Origin: Rhodobacter sp. 24-YEA-8
GTDB taxonomy: Bacteria > Pseudomonadota > Alphaproteobacteria > Rhodobacterales > Rhodobacteraceae
DNA: 64,000 nt
Assembly: GCF_900105075.1 (NCBI RefSeq)
Contig: NZ_FNSK01000001.1
Location: 757,001 to 821,000 of the forward strand
Direction: 5' to 3'
Position numbers and translations under genes: made by a program. Of the stretch, positions 54,901 through 63,109 are shown piece after piece; the stretch's first letter is position 1, and each line of letters opens with the position of its first letter. Below the pieces are notes generated by a model. It saw nothing but the letters and a program-made list of their open reading frames with translations, did not search any database and had not been told where the DNA came from.

Positions 54901-55389
54901 TACGCCACGGCGCTGGAAAATGCGGGCCGGGTGCTGATGGCGCAGGAGAGTTTCACCGCCGCAAAACAGGATTACGAGGCGGCGGTGGCGCTGCGGAAAT
55001 GGATCGCGGGGCAAAAGCCGGCCTCTGTCGCCGATCAGCGTGCTCTGGCCTATGCGCTGCGCTTTCTGTCAGACGCGAACTATTTTCTAACGGAACTCGA
55101 AGCCGGGCGCGGCAATGAGGAAGAGGCGCTGGCGATCCTGCGCTGGATTGCCGGGGTCCAGCCGGAAAACCCCTATAATGTGACCGATCTCGCACAAAGC
55201 CTTTATCGCGCGAGTTTCTATTACCGCGATGGGTCGGTCTATATCACCGAGTCGGTGGCGCTTTTGCGCGGGCTCGAGGCGGCGGGGCGGCTGCCGGAGG
55301 GGCCGTTCCGCGACTGGATCACGGTCTACGGCGAACGGCTTGAGGCGTTGCGGGCCGGGACGGGGGCGGATGCCGCGCCGGTGCCCTGA
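51982..55389 (+). CDS. Large metacaspase-like (peptidase C14) protein with TPR repeats, exported
   Basis: A 1135-residue protein. A signal peptide (MLRRFLFVLLLIFGLAAPAL) is followed by a caspase domain (about 23-260). The catalytic dyad is His96 in FYAGHG and Cys147 in LLDACRDDP. The rest is a very long array of tetratricopeptide-like helices (repeated E/D-x-A-x-x-x-Y/L units, for example LGDYERARAAYDIALGISQD and LGDTTTAREFYTRSLEIRRW) that probably binds partner proteins. It should act in the periplasm. Bacterial caspase homologues cut after Arg/Lys; the substrate is unknown. No obvious NACHT or partner gene is adjacent. Confidence 0.88.
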   Translation: MLRRFLFVLLLIFGLAAPALAERRVALVLAAQDYRHLRPLSNPVNDARAIEDMLKGLGFEVWTETDRDLRRMRRALEDFRADGAGADLALVFYAGHGVAIDGVNYLLPVDAEAKSAAGLAATSLPLSEVQEALAAISPNAVFLLDACRDDPFAGNGASEPDGRGAVALADDSGDAPKTVPGLGRIGRADGALIAFAAAPGETAADGNGKNSPFTEALLRHFGREGTELRLSLTLVQQDVYDRSRGRQMPYIESGLPRLVYLSGEGALPERELLLVAMEKYPPELRGEVEAVAAQNDMPLAPLYRAVVTGDLEKLSAGERLIKLEEAARSYTAFESDLLRLASDDPRVSELRRKAEEQFALGASEAGRVLMAEAAAIDAKSESSIRDNLVARTLSQAATHVLNANAARAGLRYDLAISDLTHATELYNRVRADLPDRDAKEAYALALSDLAWLYLVAGNSSSALSITLSQVDYLDSLTRAEPDDIGWRRQLMWALKGSGEIKAQQGFLAEADADYARADELTAALIAAWPDDQDLRREREVILNSRGSIRLTLSDFQGALAAHQAALEIALALYDLSPDSVTHARDVSFTQEKLGDVWSALGDYERARAAYDIALGISQDLVNRYPGIAGYQLDLAVGYERLGEMLMGEQQYDSALAVLMEAQKIRDEQQAKDPGNVVHKRDSAVTLSRIGDVLLAMGDTGSALMNWQHALGLRRELVDLDPQNAIWLRDLSISYERIGGLYLGEGALDEALEAANEALILRQAVVDIDPQNLPPQRDLTISLERLARIYGELGDTTTAREFYTRSLEIRRWLAATAPTVQLYQLDVAFTLVSMGEALWRNNEPAAALPLLDEGREIREAVRAAAPADRPEDVSLLRELSIGLNIQVQVLLALQDIPRAIDLARQSVERMDRVAVLRPNDPTLLLDRMFAANRLGGALEASGDLAAALAAYREAAGYAFAASSADPWNVIAAQDYATALENAGRVLMAQESFTAAKQDYEAAVALRKWIAGQKPASVADQRALAYALRFLSDANYFLTELEAGRGNEEEALAILRWIAGVQPENPYNVTDLAQSLYRASFYYRDGSVYITESVALLRGLEAAGRLPEGPFRDWITVYGERLEALRAGTGADAAPVP

Positions 55390-55545
55390 CCCGGCAGGGC
55401 GAAGGCGCGGGGGGCAGAGGCGGGTACCGGCACAGGTCATGGGGGCGGATAGGGGCCTAAAGGGGCGCGCGGGACTTGGCAAGTTTGCCGGAATCCCTGT
55501 AAGACGTGGCGGAACAAGGACTGACGGCAGGAAGGCCTGGGGCAA

Positions 55546-56256
55546 GTGAGCGACACCAACAGTTTCATTGACGAAGTCACCGACGAACTTCGCCGCGAAA
55601 AGCTGACACGGGCTTTCCGCCGCTGGGGCTGGATCGGTGGCGTCCTGATCCTGGTGATCGTGGCCGGTTCGGGCTGGCAGCAATGGTCACAGGCCCGGGA
55701 CGAAGCGCGGGCCGAGCTTTTTGGTGATGCGCTTCTTGAGGCGCTGGATACCGGCTCGCCCGAGGCGCGGCGCGAGGCGCTGGCCGCGATTCCCGCCACC
55801 GGCTCCCAGGCGGTGATCCGCGACATGATCGAAGCCTCGGATCCGCAGGAAGACAAGCCGGCAACGCTGGCTGCGCTGGATAAGGTGATCGCCGATCAGA
55901 CCCTTGACCCGGCCTGGCGCGATCTTGCCATCTTGCGGCGCGTGATCGTTGCAGGGGCTGATCAGCCCGTGGCCGAGCGTCGTGCGGCGCTTGAGGGCAT
56001 TGCGGTCCCGGGCCGGCCCTACCGGTTGCTGGCGGCCGAACAGCTGGCCTGGCTGCTGATCGAAGAGGGCAATGCCACGGCGGCGATCGCGGCGCTGAAC
56101 AGCCTCTCGACCGATCAGGAGGCCAGCGCGGCCTTGCGGGGCAGGGCAGGGCAGATCGTCACGGTGCTGGGCGGCAATCCGGCCGAAGTGGTGAGCGATG
56201 TGGCTCCGTCTGACGCGGCGGCAGCTTCTGGCGCAGCGCCGGCGGGCAACGAATAA
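55546..56256 (+). CDS. YfgM-like membrane-anchored tetratricopeptide protein
   Basis: The 236-residue protein has a basic cytoplasmic start (TDELRREKLTRAFRRWGWIG), one membrane helix at about 27-46 (IGGVLILVIVAGSGWQQWSQ) and a periplasmic TPR-like domain. It precedes bamB and der, the same order as yfgM-bamB-der in E. coli, where YfgM binds the Sec translocon and periplasmic chaperones. The start is a GTG at 55546. Confidence 0.82.
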   Translation: MSDTNSFIDEVTDELRREKLTRAFRRWGWIGGVLILVIVAGSGWQQWSQARDEARAELFGDALLEALDTGSPEARREALAAIPATGSQAVIRDMIEASDPQEDKPATLAALDKVIADQTLDPAWRDLAILRRVIVAGADQPVAERRAALEGIAVPGRPYRLLAAEQLAWLLIEEGNATAAIAALNSLSTDQEASAALRGRAGQIVTVLGGNPAEVVSDVAPSDAAAASGAAPAGNE

Positions 56257-56339
56257 ACGGCACAGACCACGTGCTGCGGGAGAGGCCAGAGTGCCGCCGG
56301 CAGAACAGAGAAACTGGAATGATGAGGCAGGGCGTGAGC

Positions 56340-57668
56340 ATGAAACGGCGGATCGGCTGGCTGATGGGCGCGGTGGCGGGGCTGGCACTTCTGGGTGCCT
56401 GCGGGGAACGTGAACTGATCCTCTCCGGTGAGCGGATCGATGTGCGCGATGTGCTGGCCGGCTCTTCGTCGCGCGATGCAGGCCCCGTGGCACGTTCCGC
56501 CCCGATCAGCCTGCCTGCACAGCAAAACAATGCCGACTGGGCGCAGCGCGGCGGCAATGCCCGCCATGACGCGCCGCATGCGGCGCTGCGGGCCACACCG
56601 CAACTGGCTTTCGCGACCTCGATCGGCGAGGGCTCTTCGCGCCGTCACCGCATCGCAGCCGCGCCGGTTGTTGCGGGAGGGCGGGTTTTCACCATCGACG
56701 CGGCCATGGTGGCCTCGGCTGTTTCCACCAATGGCGCGCTGTTGTGGCAGGCCAATCTGACGCCTGCAACCGATCGCGGTGGCCGGGTCTCGGGTGGTGG
56801 TCTCGCGGCGGATGGTGGCCGGCTTTATGCCTCGACCGCTTATGGCGAAGTGATCGCCATGGATGCGGCCACGGGCCAGATGCTCTGGCGGCAGCGTGTC
56901 GACAGCCCGATCCAGGGCGCACCTGCGGTGGCGGATGGCGTGGTCTATGTCGCGGGGCGTGATGGCGCGGCCTGGGCGATCAATGCCGCTGACGGCAAGG
57001 TGCAATGGCAGGTGATCGGAACGCCGGGCGCTGCGGGCTATATGGGCTCGGCTGCACCGACGGTTGCTGACCGCGCGGTGATCTTCCCGTCGGGCGCGGG
57101 TGACCTGCTGGCCGTGATGAAGATCGGCGGCGGCTCGAAAATCTGGCAGAAATCCATCGCGGGGCGCCGCCCGGGCATCGCCTATGGCGAGGCGCAGGAC
57201 GTGACCGGCGACGCGGCCCTGGTGGGCGGCACACTTTACACCGGCACCGCAGCCGGTCGCACGGTTGCGATGGATGTCAGCTCGGGCGAGCGGATCTGGG
57301 AGGCCGAAGAGGGCGCGCTCGGGCCCCTGGCGATGGGCGGCGGCTCGGTCTTTATCGTCTCGGACGAGGCGCGGCTGGCGCGGCTTAACGCCGCGACCGG
57401 CGAGGTGATCTGGGCGGTGGCACTGCCCTATTTCACCGCCGAGAAGGTGAAAAAGCACAAGGCGATCACCGCCCATTACGGACCGGTTCTGGCCGGTGGC
57501 CGGATCTGGGTGGCCTCGTCGGATGGCGTGCTGCGCGGCTTCTCGCCGGTCGATGGCGCGCTGGTTGCGAATGTGGAGATCCCGGGCGGTGCGGCCACAC
57601 AGCCGGCGGTCGCGGGCGGAACACTTTACGTGGTCTCGAACAGCGGTCAACTTCTGGCTTTCCGCTGA
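56340..57668 (+). CDS. bamB: BamB-like outer membrane assembly lipoprotein, PQQ repeats
   Basis: A 442-residue lipoprotein (MKRRIGWLMGAVAGLALLGA, lipobox LGAC) with repeated PQQ-type blades (ALLWQANLTPATDRGGRVSG, GRLYASTAYGEVIAMDAATG QMLWRQ, and similar) forming an eight-bladed propeller. BamB helps BamA fold outer-membrane proteins. An ATG pair at 56319/56322 would add seven residues; 56340 gives the cleaner signal. The der gene follows 43 bp on. Confidence 0.88.
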   Translation: MKRRIGWLMGAVAGLALLGACGERELILSGERIDVRDVLAGSSSRDAGPVARSAPISLPAQQNNADWAQRGGNARHDAPHAALRATPQLAFATSIGEGSSRRHRIAAAPVVAGGRVFTIDAAMVASAVSTNGALLWQANLTPATDRGGRVSGGGLAADGGRLYASTAYGEVIAMDAATGQMLWRQRVDSPIQGAPAVADGVVYVAGRDGAAWAINAADGKVQWQVIGTPGAAGYMGSAAPTVADRAVIFPSGAGDLLAVMKIGGGSKIWQKSIAGRRPGIAYGEAQDVTGDAALVGGTLYTGTAAGRTVAMDVSSGERIWEAEEGALGPLAMGGGSVFIVSDEARLARLNAATGEVIWAVALPYFTAEKVKKHKAITAHYGPVLAGGRIWVASSDGVLRGFSPVDGALVANVEIPGGAATQPAVAGGTLYVVSNSGQLLAFR

Positions 57669-57711
57669 GGCGATTGCCGTGTAACAGGGCGAGCTTCAGG
57701 AGAACCGTGTC

Positions 57712-59190
57712 ATGAGCTTCACCCTCGCCATTGTTGGCCGCCCGAATGTGGGCAAATCCACGCTGTTCAACCGGCTGGTGGGCCGCAAGCTTGCGCTGGT
57801 CGATGACCAGCCCGGCGTCACGCGCGACCTGCGCGAGGGCGATGCAAAGCTGTTTGATCTGCGCTTTACCGTGATCGATACGGCGGGGCTTGAGGAGGTC
57901 ACCGATGACAGCCTGCAGGGCCGGATGCGCCGCCTGACCGAACGCGCGGTCGAGATGGCCGATGTCTGCCTTTTCGTGATTGACGGACGGGCAGGGGTCA
58001 CGGCGACTGATGAAACCTTTGCCGAGATCCTCAGGAAGAAAAATGCCCGCGTGATCCTTGGCGTCAACAAGGCCGAGGGCAAGGCCGGCGATTCCGGCGC
58101 GCTGGAGGCCTATTCGCTGGGCCTTGGCGAGCCGGTCCGCATGTCCGCCGAACATGGCGAGGGCATGGATGATCTCTATCACATCCTGCGCCCCTTTGAG
58201 GCCGAGTTCGCGGAACGCGAGGCCGAGATCACGCCGCAAACCGATCTCGACCTGCCCGAAGACAGCGAGTTCGACAGCGATGACGAAGGCGCCGATGAGA
58301 GCTGGCGGCCCTCGCTCACCAAGCCATTGCAGATTGCGGTGATCGGGCGCCCGAATGCCGGAAAATCGACGCTGGTGAACAAGATCCTAGGCGAGGACCG
58401 GATGCTGACCGGCCCCGAGGCCGGGATCACCCGCGATGCGATCTCGATCAAGACCGACTGGATGGGCACGCCGATCCGGATCTGGGACACGGCCGGTATG
58501 CGCAAAAAGGCGCGGGTGGTCGAAAAGCTTGAAAAGCTCTCCGTTTCGGACGGGTTGCGCGCGGTGCGCTTTGCCGAGGTCGTGGTGGTCTTGCTGGATA
58601 ATGAGATCCCCTTCGAGACCCAGGATCTGCGGATCGCGGATTTTGCCGAGACCGAGGGCAGGGCGGTCGTGGTTGCAATCAACAAATGGGATCTGGAAAC
58701 GGATCGCCAGGACAAGCTGGCCGAGCTGAAAGAGATGTTCGAGCGCCTGCTGCCGCAGCTGCGCGGCGCGCCTTTGGTGACAATCTCGGGCAAGACCGGG
58801 CGCGGCATGGACCGTCTTCATGACGCGATTCTGCGCGCCCATGCGGTCTGGAACCGCAGGGTGGCGACAGCGCGGCTGAACTCCTGGCTCTCGGCTATGA
58901 CCGAAGCGCACCCGCCACCCGCGCCGGGCGGCCACCGGATCAAGATGCGTTACATCACCCAGGCCAAGACACGGCCGCCGGGCTTCGTGATCAAGTGCTC
59001 GCGGCAGGATGAAGTGCCGGAGAGCTATAAGCGCTATCTGATTAACGGGTTGCGGGATCATTTTGAGATGCCGGGCACGCCGATCCGTCTCTTCTTGCGT
59101 GGCCAGGGGGAGCAGAACCCGTTCCGTGAGAAGAAATTCCACACACCGTCGCGGCTGAGAAAACACCAGGGCAAACAGGTGAAGAAGTAA
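57712..59190 (+). CDS. der: Ribosome-associated double GTPase Der (EngA)
   Basis: The 492-residue protein has two GTPase domains in tandem: GRPNVGKST with DTAGLE, and GRPNAGKST with DTAGMR and NKWD. A C-terminal KH-like domain follows ([20 protein letters not shown]). It acts in 50S ribosome assembly. The acidic linker between the G domains ([18 protein letters not shown]) is longer than in many species. Start at 57712 follows CAGGAG. Confidence 0.97.
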   Translation: MSFTLAIVGRPNVGKSTLFNRLVGRKLALVDDQPGVTRDLREGDAKLFDLRFTVIDTAGLEEVTDDSLQGRMRRLTERAVEMADVCLFVIDGRAGVTATDETFAEILRKKNARVILGVNKAEGKAGDSGALEAYSLGLGEPVRMSAEHGEGMDDLYHILRPFEAEFAEREAEITPQTDLDLPEDSEFDSDDEGADESWRPSLTKPLQIAVIGRPNAGKSTLVNKILGEDRMLTGPEAGITRDAISIKTDWMGTPIRIWDTAGMRKKARVVEKLEKLSVSDGLRAVRFAEVVVVLLDNEIPFETQDLRIADFAETEGRAVVVAINKWDLETDRQDKLAELKEMFERLLPQLRGAPLVTISGKTGRGMDRLHDAILRAHAVWNRRVATARLNSWLSAMTEAHPPPAPGGHRIKMRYITQAKTRPPGFVIKCSRQDEVPESYKRYLINGLRDHFEMPGTPIRLFLRGQGEQNPFREKKFHTPSRLRKHQGKQVKK

Positions 59191-59322
59191 GGGAGGGGGC
59201 CAGCCCCCTCGCGGCTTTGCCGCTCACCCCCGGGATATTTTCAGACAGATGAAAATGCTCTGAGCCTGTTCATCTGTCTTTAAATATCCCCGCCGGAGGC
59301 AAGGGGCCCGCGAGGGCCCCTG
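59191..59322. repeat. Dispersed intergenic palindromic repeat, full copy (D, reverse orientation)
   Basis: Read from left: GGGGGC-CA-GCCCCC, GCGGC-TTT-GCCGC, TCACCCCCGGGATATTTTC, AGACAGATGAA, 17 bases, TTCATCTGTCT, TTAAATATCCCC, GCCGGAGGC. It lies between the convergent der and serS genes. Confidence 0.9.
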
Positions 59323-59329
59323 TTCTGTT

Positions 59330-60622
59330 TCAGACGAGCACCCCATCCACGCCGATGCGGGTTTTGCCACCGAGATAGCGGTGCAGCACATCAGGAATCT
59401 CGACCGAGCCATCCGCCTGCTGGCCGTTTTCCAGGACCGCGATCAGGCAGCGCCCGACGGCAAGGCCGGATCCGTTGAGCGTCGCGATGAAATCGGGCTT
59501 GCCCCCTTCGGAAGGGCGGTAGCGTGCGTTCATGCGCCGCGCCTGGAACTGGCCACAGGTCGAGATCGAAGAGATTTCGCGATACCGGTTCTGTCCGGGC
59601 AGCCAGACCTCGATATCATGGGTTTTCTGCGCGCCAAAGCCCATATCCCCGGTGCAAAGCACCACGGTGCGATAGGGCAGGCCCAGCTTTTGTAAAATCG
59701 CCTCTGCCTGTGCCGTCATACGCTCATGTTCCGCCAGCGCGGTTTCCGGCGTGCAAAGTGTTACCATCTCGACCTTTTCGAACTGGTGCTGGCGCAGCAT
59801 GCCAGTGGTGTCCTTGCCGGCCGATCCGGCTTCCGAGCGGAAACATTGTGTATGGGCGGTCATGCGGGTCGGCAGCGCGGCCTCGTCGATAATCTCGCCG
59901 GCGGCCGAGTTGGTGAGCGTGACCTCCGAGGTCGGGATCAGCCACCAGCCATTGGTGGTCTCATAGCTGTCTTCGGCGAATTTCGGCAGCTGGTTGGTGC
60001 CGAACATCGCTTCCGACTTCACCAGAACCGGGGTCCACATTTCAGTCAGCCCATGTTCGTCAACATGCATGTCGATCATGAACTGCGCCAGTGCGCGGTG
60101 CAGCCGGATCACCGCGCCTTTCAACACCACAAAGCGTGCTCCGGAGAGCTTGGCGGCGGTGGCGAAATCCATGCCCGGTCTGACACCAGCAATCTCGAAA
60201 TGCTCGACCGGCGTGAAATCGAAGGTTTTCGGTGTGCCCCAGCGGCGGATCTCGACATTGTCAGTCTCATCGGCGCCTTCGGGCACTTCGGCGAGCGGCA
60301 GGTTCGGGATCGTGGCCAGCCGGTCGCGCAGGGCTTTGTCTTCAGCCTCTGCCTCAGAGGTCAGGCGGGCGATCTCGGCCTTTTTCTCGGCCACCAAAGC
60401 GCGCAGCCGCTCGAATTCGGCATCATCGCCACGCGCTTTCGCGGCGCCAACCTCTTTCGAGGCGCGGTTCTGGTCTGCCTGAGCAGTTTCGGCCGCGAGG
60501 ATCTTCGCGCGGCGGGCCTCATCCAGCGCCAGCAAGGCAGGCGAAAGAGCGGCCAACCCGCGACGGGAGAGCGCCGCATCAAAAGCGGCAGGGTTTTCGC
60601 GGATCATGCGGATATCATGCAT
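59330..60622 (-). CDS. serS: Serine-tRNA ligase SerS
   Basis: The 430-residue class II synthetase has the N-terminal coiled-coil arm (about residues 30-105, charged with [20 protein letters not shown]) and the catalytic core with class II motifs (motif 2 near [20 protein letters not shown], then [14 protein letters not shown]; motif 3 [17 protein letters not shown]). The start at 60622 gives [18 protein letters not shown], typical of the family. Confidence 0.97.
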   Translation of the reverse strand: MHDIRMIRENPAAFDAALSRRGLAALSPALLALDEARRAKILAAETAQADQNRASKEVGAAKARGDDAEFERLRALVAEKKAEIARLTSEAEAEDKALRDRLATIPNLPLAEVPEGADETDNVEIRRWGTPKTFDFTPVEHFEIAGVRPGMDFATAAKLSGARFVVLKGAVIRLHRALAQFMIDMHVDEHGLTEMWTPVLVKSEAMFGTNQLPKFAEDSYETTNGWWLIPTSEVTLTNSAAGEIIDEAALPTRMTAHTQCFRSEAGSAGKDTTGMLRQHQFEKVEMVTLCTPETALAEHERMTAQAEAILQKLGLPYRTVVLCTGDMGFGAQKTHDIEVWLPGQNRYREISSISTCGQFQARRMNARYRPSEGGKPDFIATLNGSGLAVGRCLIAVLENGQQADGSVEIPDVLHRYLGGKTRIGVDGVLV

Positions 60623-60721
60623 GGAACTGGCCTCGCTGGCTTGCAGGAATTGCGGTGCTGTTTATGGCAGATGCCTGCGGGCGGGGAAAGAGGGCGAGGC
60701 GCGCGCCCCTGGCTGCGGGCG

Positions 60722-60836
60722 GATGCCTCCGGCGGGGATATTTAGAGACAGATGAAATCCGCACTGGTTATTCATCTGTCCTGAAATATCCCGGGGGGTG
60801 AGCGGCTTTGCCGCGAGGGGGCGAGCAGCCCCCTTC
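60722..60836. repeat. Dispersed intergenic palindromic repeat, full copy (E)
   Basis: GATGCCTCCGGCGGGGATAT then TTAGAGACAGATGAA, 14 bases, TTCATCTGTCCTGAAATATC, CCGGGGGG, TGAGCGGC-TTT-GCCGC and GGGGGC...GCCCCC. It lies upstream of serS and yajC, which are divergent. The remaining bases of the 60623-61007 gap hold no gene that I can see. Confidence 0.9.
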
Positions 60837-61007
60837 TGCTGCCAGACAGGGCGGCCGTCACGCCTGAGCCTGTCCATGGTGCGGTTCCTCTGGCGCAAGC
60901 GGCAAAAAACGCTTACATGGGCCGGTGATCGGGGAGGCGGGGCGCGCGCCGGATGGTGCGACCTGCCTTCTCACTGCCAACCGACAGATGCCGGAGACAT
61001 AGCCACA

Positions 61008-61334
61008 ATGTTCGTGACCCCCGCTTTCGCCCAGGCCGCCGCGCCCGGAGCAGGTTCCGCCCTAGCTTCCTTTGTTCCGCTGATCCTAATTTTCGGCATC
61101 ATGTATTTCCTCATGATCCGCCCGCAGCAAAAGAAGATGAAAGAGCATCGTGCCATGGTCGAGGCGCTGCGCCGGGGCGACCAGGTGGTCACCCAGGGCG
61201 GTATCGTCGGCAAAGTGGTCAAAGTGCAGGAAGACGGCATGGTCGAGGTCGAGATCGCCGAGGGCGTCAAGGTCAAGGTGGTGCGTCAGACCATCACCCA
61301 GGTCCTGAATCGCACCGAAGCTGCGGCGTCCTGA
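61008..61334 (+). CDS. yajC: Preprotein translocase subunit YajC
   Basis: The 108-residue inner-membrane protein has one helix (SFVPLILIFGIMYFLMIRPQ) followed by the conserved QKKMKEHRAMVEALRRGDQV and VTQGGIVGKVVKV. It associates with SecDF. ATG 61008 is close to the helix as usual. It is the first gene of the yajC-secD-secF cluster. Confidence 0.95.
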   Translation: MFVTPAFAQAAAPGAGSALASFVPLILIFGIMYFLMIRPQQKKMKEHRAMVEALRRGDQVVTQGGIVGKVVKVQEDGMVEVEIAEGVKVKVVRQTITQVLNRTEAAAS

Positions 61335-61426
61335 GACCCCGCGCAATCCCGGGCTTTGCCCGGGGCCGCACCTGATGCCGGTCCGCCTCCCGGTCCGGTA
61401 TATGATATGTGAGTTCTGAGGCTGAC

Positions 61427-63094
61427 ATGACGCCGACCGAGACCTGGAAAAGAGTTCTGATCCTGCTGGTATGTGCCTGGGGGATCATCGCTGCGCTGCC
61501 CAATGCGTTTTACGACCGTGTGGAGCGGCATAATGATGCGGCAGCCGATATCGCGAAAGCCGATGGTGTGGCCACGACAGAAGAGGCCGCGGATCTGGCG
61601 CTCTGGCCGAACTGGGCGCCTTCGGCGCTGATGCCGCTGGGGCTTGATCTCAGGGGCGGCGCGCATCTTCTGGCGCAGGTCCAGGTCGAGGATGTTTACA
61701 AGGCGCGGATCGACGGGCTCTGGCCCGAAGCGCGCGATGCGTTGCGCGATGTGCGCGATGATGTCGGGGCCGTGCGCCGCGCGCCGTCGCCCGAAGATAC
61801 ATTGCGCATCACCATCTCGCGCCCCGAGAATATGGCGAAAGCCATGGCGGCGGTGCAAAAGCTCGCTTCACCGGTGATGACGCTGACCGGTTCGCAGGCC
61901 TCTGATATCACCATCACCTCGCAGGGTGCGGATATCGTGATCCAGCTGACCGCGAGCGAAAAGACCGCGACCGATGACCGCACGATGCAGCAAAGCCTCG
62001 AGATCATCCGCAACCGCGTCGACCAGGCAGGGACCCGCGAGCCGACGATTCTGCGCCAGGGCTCTGACCGGATCCTGATCCAGGTGCCGGGCATCGGGTC
62101 GGCGGCCGAGCTGAAATCGCTGATCGGCACCACCGCGAAACTGACCTTCAACGCCGTGGTTGGCAGCACCTCGGATGCCGGTGCCAATCCGGGGCCGCGC
62201 AATATGTTGCTGCCGTCGAAAGACCAGCCCGGCCTTTACTACATCGTCGAGGAAACGCCGGTCGTCTCGGGCGAGAACCTTGTCGACAGCCGCCCGGCCC
62301 AGGATGACATGCAGCGCCCGGCGGTGAGCTTCCGCTTTGACACGGCAGGCGGGCGCCGGTTCGGCGATTACACCGCCAATAATATCGGCAAACCCTTTGC
62401 CATCGTGCTCGACAATCAGGTGATCTCGGCGCCGACAATCCAGGCCCATATCTCGGGCGGGGCAGGGATCATCACCGGCCGTTTCTCGGTCGAGGAAACC
62501 ACGGAACTTGCGGTTCTTCTGCGCGCCGGCGCCCTGCCGGCCAAGATGGACTTTCTGGAAGAGCGCACCATCGGGCCGGAGCTTGGCGCCGATTCCATAG
62601 AGGCCGGCAAGACGGCGGCGATCATCGGCCTTGCGGCGGTGCTGATCTATGTCGTCGCCTCCTACGGTCTGTTCGGCTGGTTCGCCAATGTGGCGCTGGT
62701 TCTGAACGTGATCATTCTTGTGGCGCTGTTATCGGCGATCGGGGCGACCCTGACATTGCCCGGGATCGCGGGGATCGTGCTGACCATGGGCATGGCCATT
62801 GACCAGAACGTGCTGATCTTTGAGAGGATCCGCGACGAATTGCGCGACGGCGCCAATCCGCAGCGCGCCTGTCAGGTCGGGTTTGAACGCGCCTTTTCGG
62901 CCATTATGGACGCCAATATCACCGCGCTGATGACCGGCTTCATCATGTTCTGGATCGGTTCGGGTCCGGTCAGGGGCTTTGCGGTGACCTTCACGCTGGG
63001 CGTGATCACCTCGATGTTCACGGCCGTCTATGTGACGCGGCTGGTTGTCGAGCTGTATATCAACAACAAACGCCCGAAAACACTCGTGGTTTAA
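61427..63094 (+). CDS. secD: Protein translocase subunit SecD
   Basis: The 555-residue protein uses the proton gradient to drive late steps of Sec export. It has one N-terminal membrane helix, the DLRGGAHLLAQV motif of the first periplasmic domain, a P1 region ending in VSFRFDTAGGRRFGDYTANN, and five C-terminal helices with GMAIDQNVLIFERIRDELR. ATG 61427 fits; a GTG 18 bp upstream is possible. Confidence 0.96.
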   Translation: MTPTETWKRVLILLVCAWGIIAALPNAFYDRVERHNDAAADIAKADGVATTEEAADLALWPNWAPSALMPLGLDLRGGAHLLAQVQVEDVYKARIDGLWPEARDALRDVRDDVGAVRRAPSPEDTLRITISRPENMAKAMAAVQKLASPVMTLTGSQASDITITSQGADIVIQLTASEKTATDDRTMQQSLEIIRNRVDQAGTREPTILRQGSDRILIQVPGIGSAAELKSLIGTTAKLTFNAVVGSTSDAGANPGPRNMLLPSKDQPGLYYIVEETPVVSGENLVDSRPAQDDMQRPAVSFRFDTAGGRRFGDYTANNIGKPFAIVLDNQVISAPTIQAHISGGAGIITGRFSVEETTELAVLLRAGALPAKMDFLEERTIGPELGADSIEAGKTAAIIGLAAVLIYVVASYGLFGWFANVALVLNVIILVALLSAIGATLTLPGIAGIVLTMGMAIDQNVLIFERIRDELRDGANPQRACQVGFERAFSAIMDANITALMTGFIMFWIGSGPVRGFAVTFTLGVITSMFTAVYVTRLVVELYINNKRPKTLVV

Positions 63095-63109
63095 GGGGAG
63101 GATACGGTT

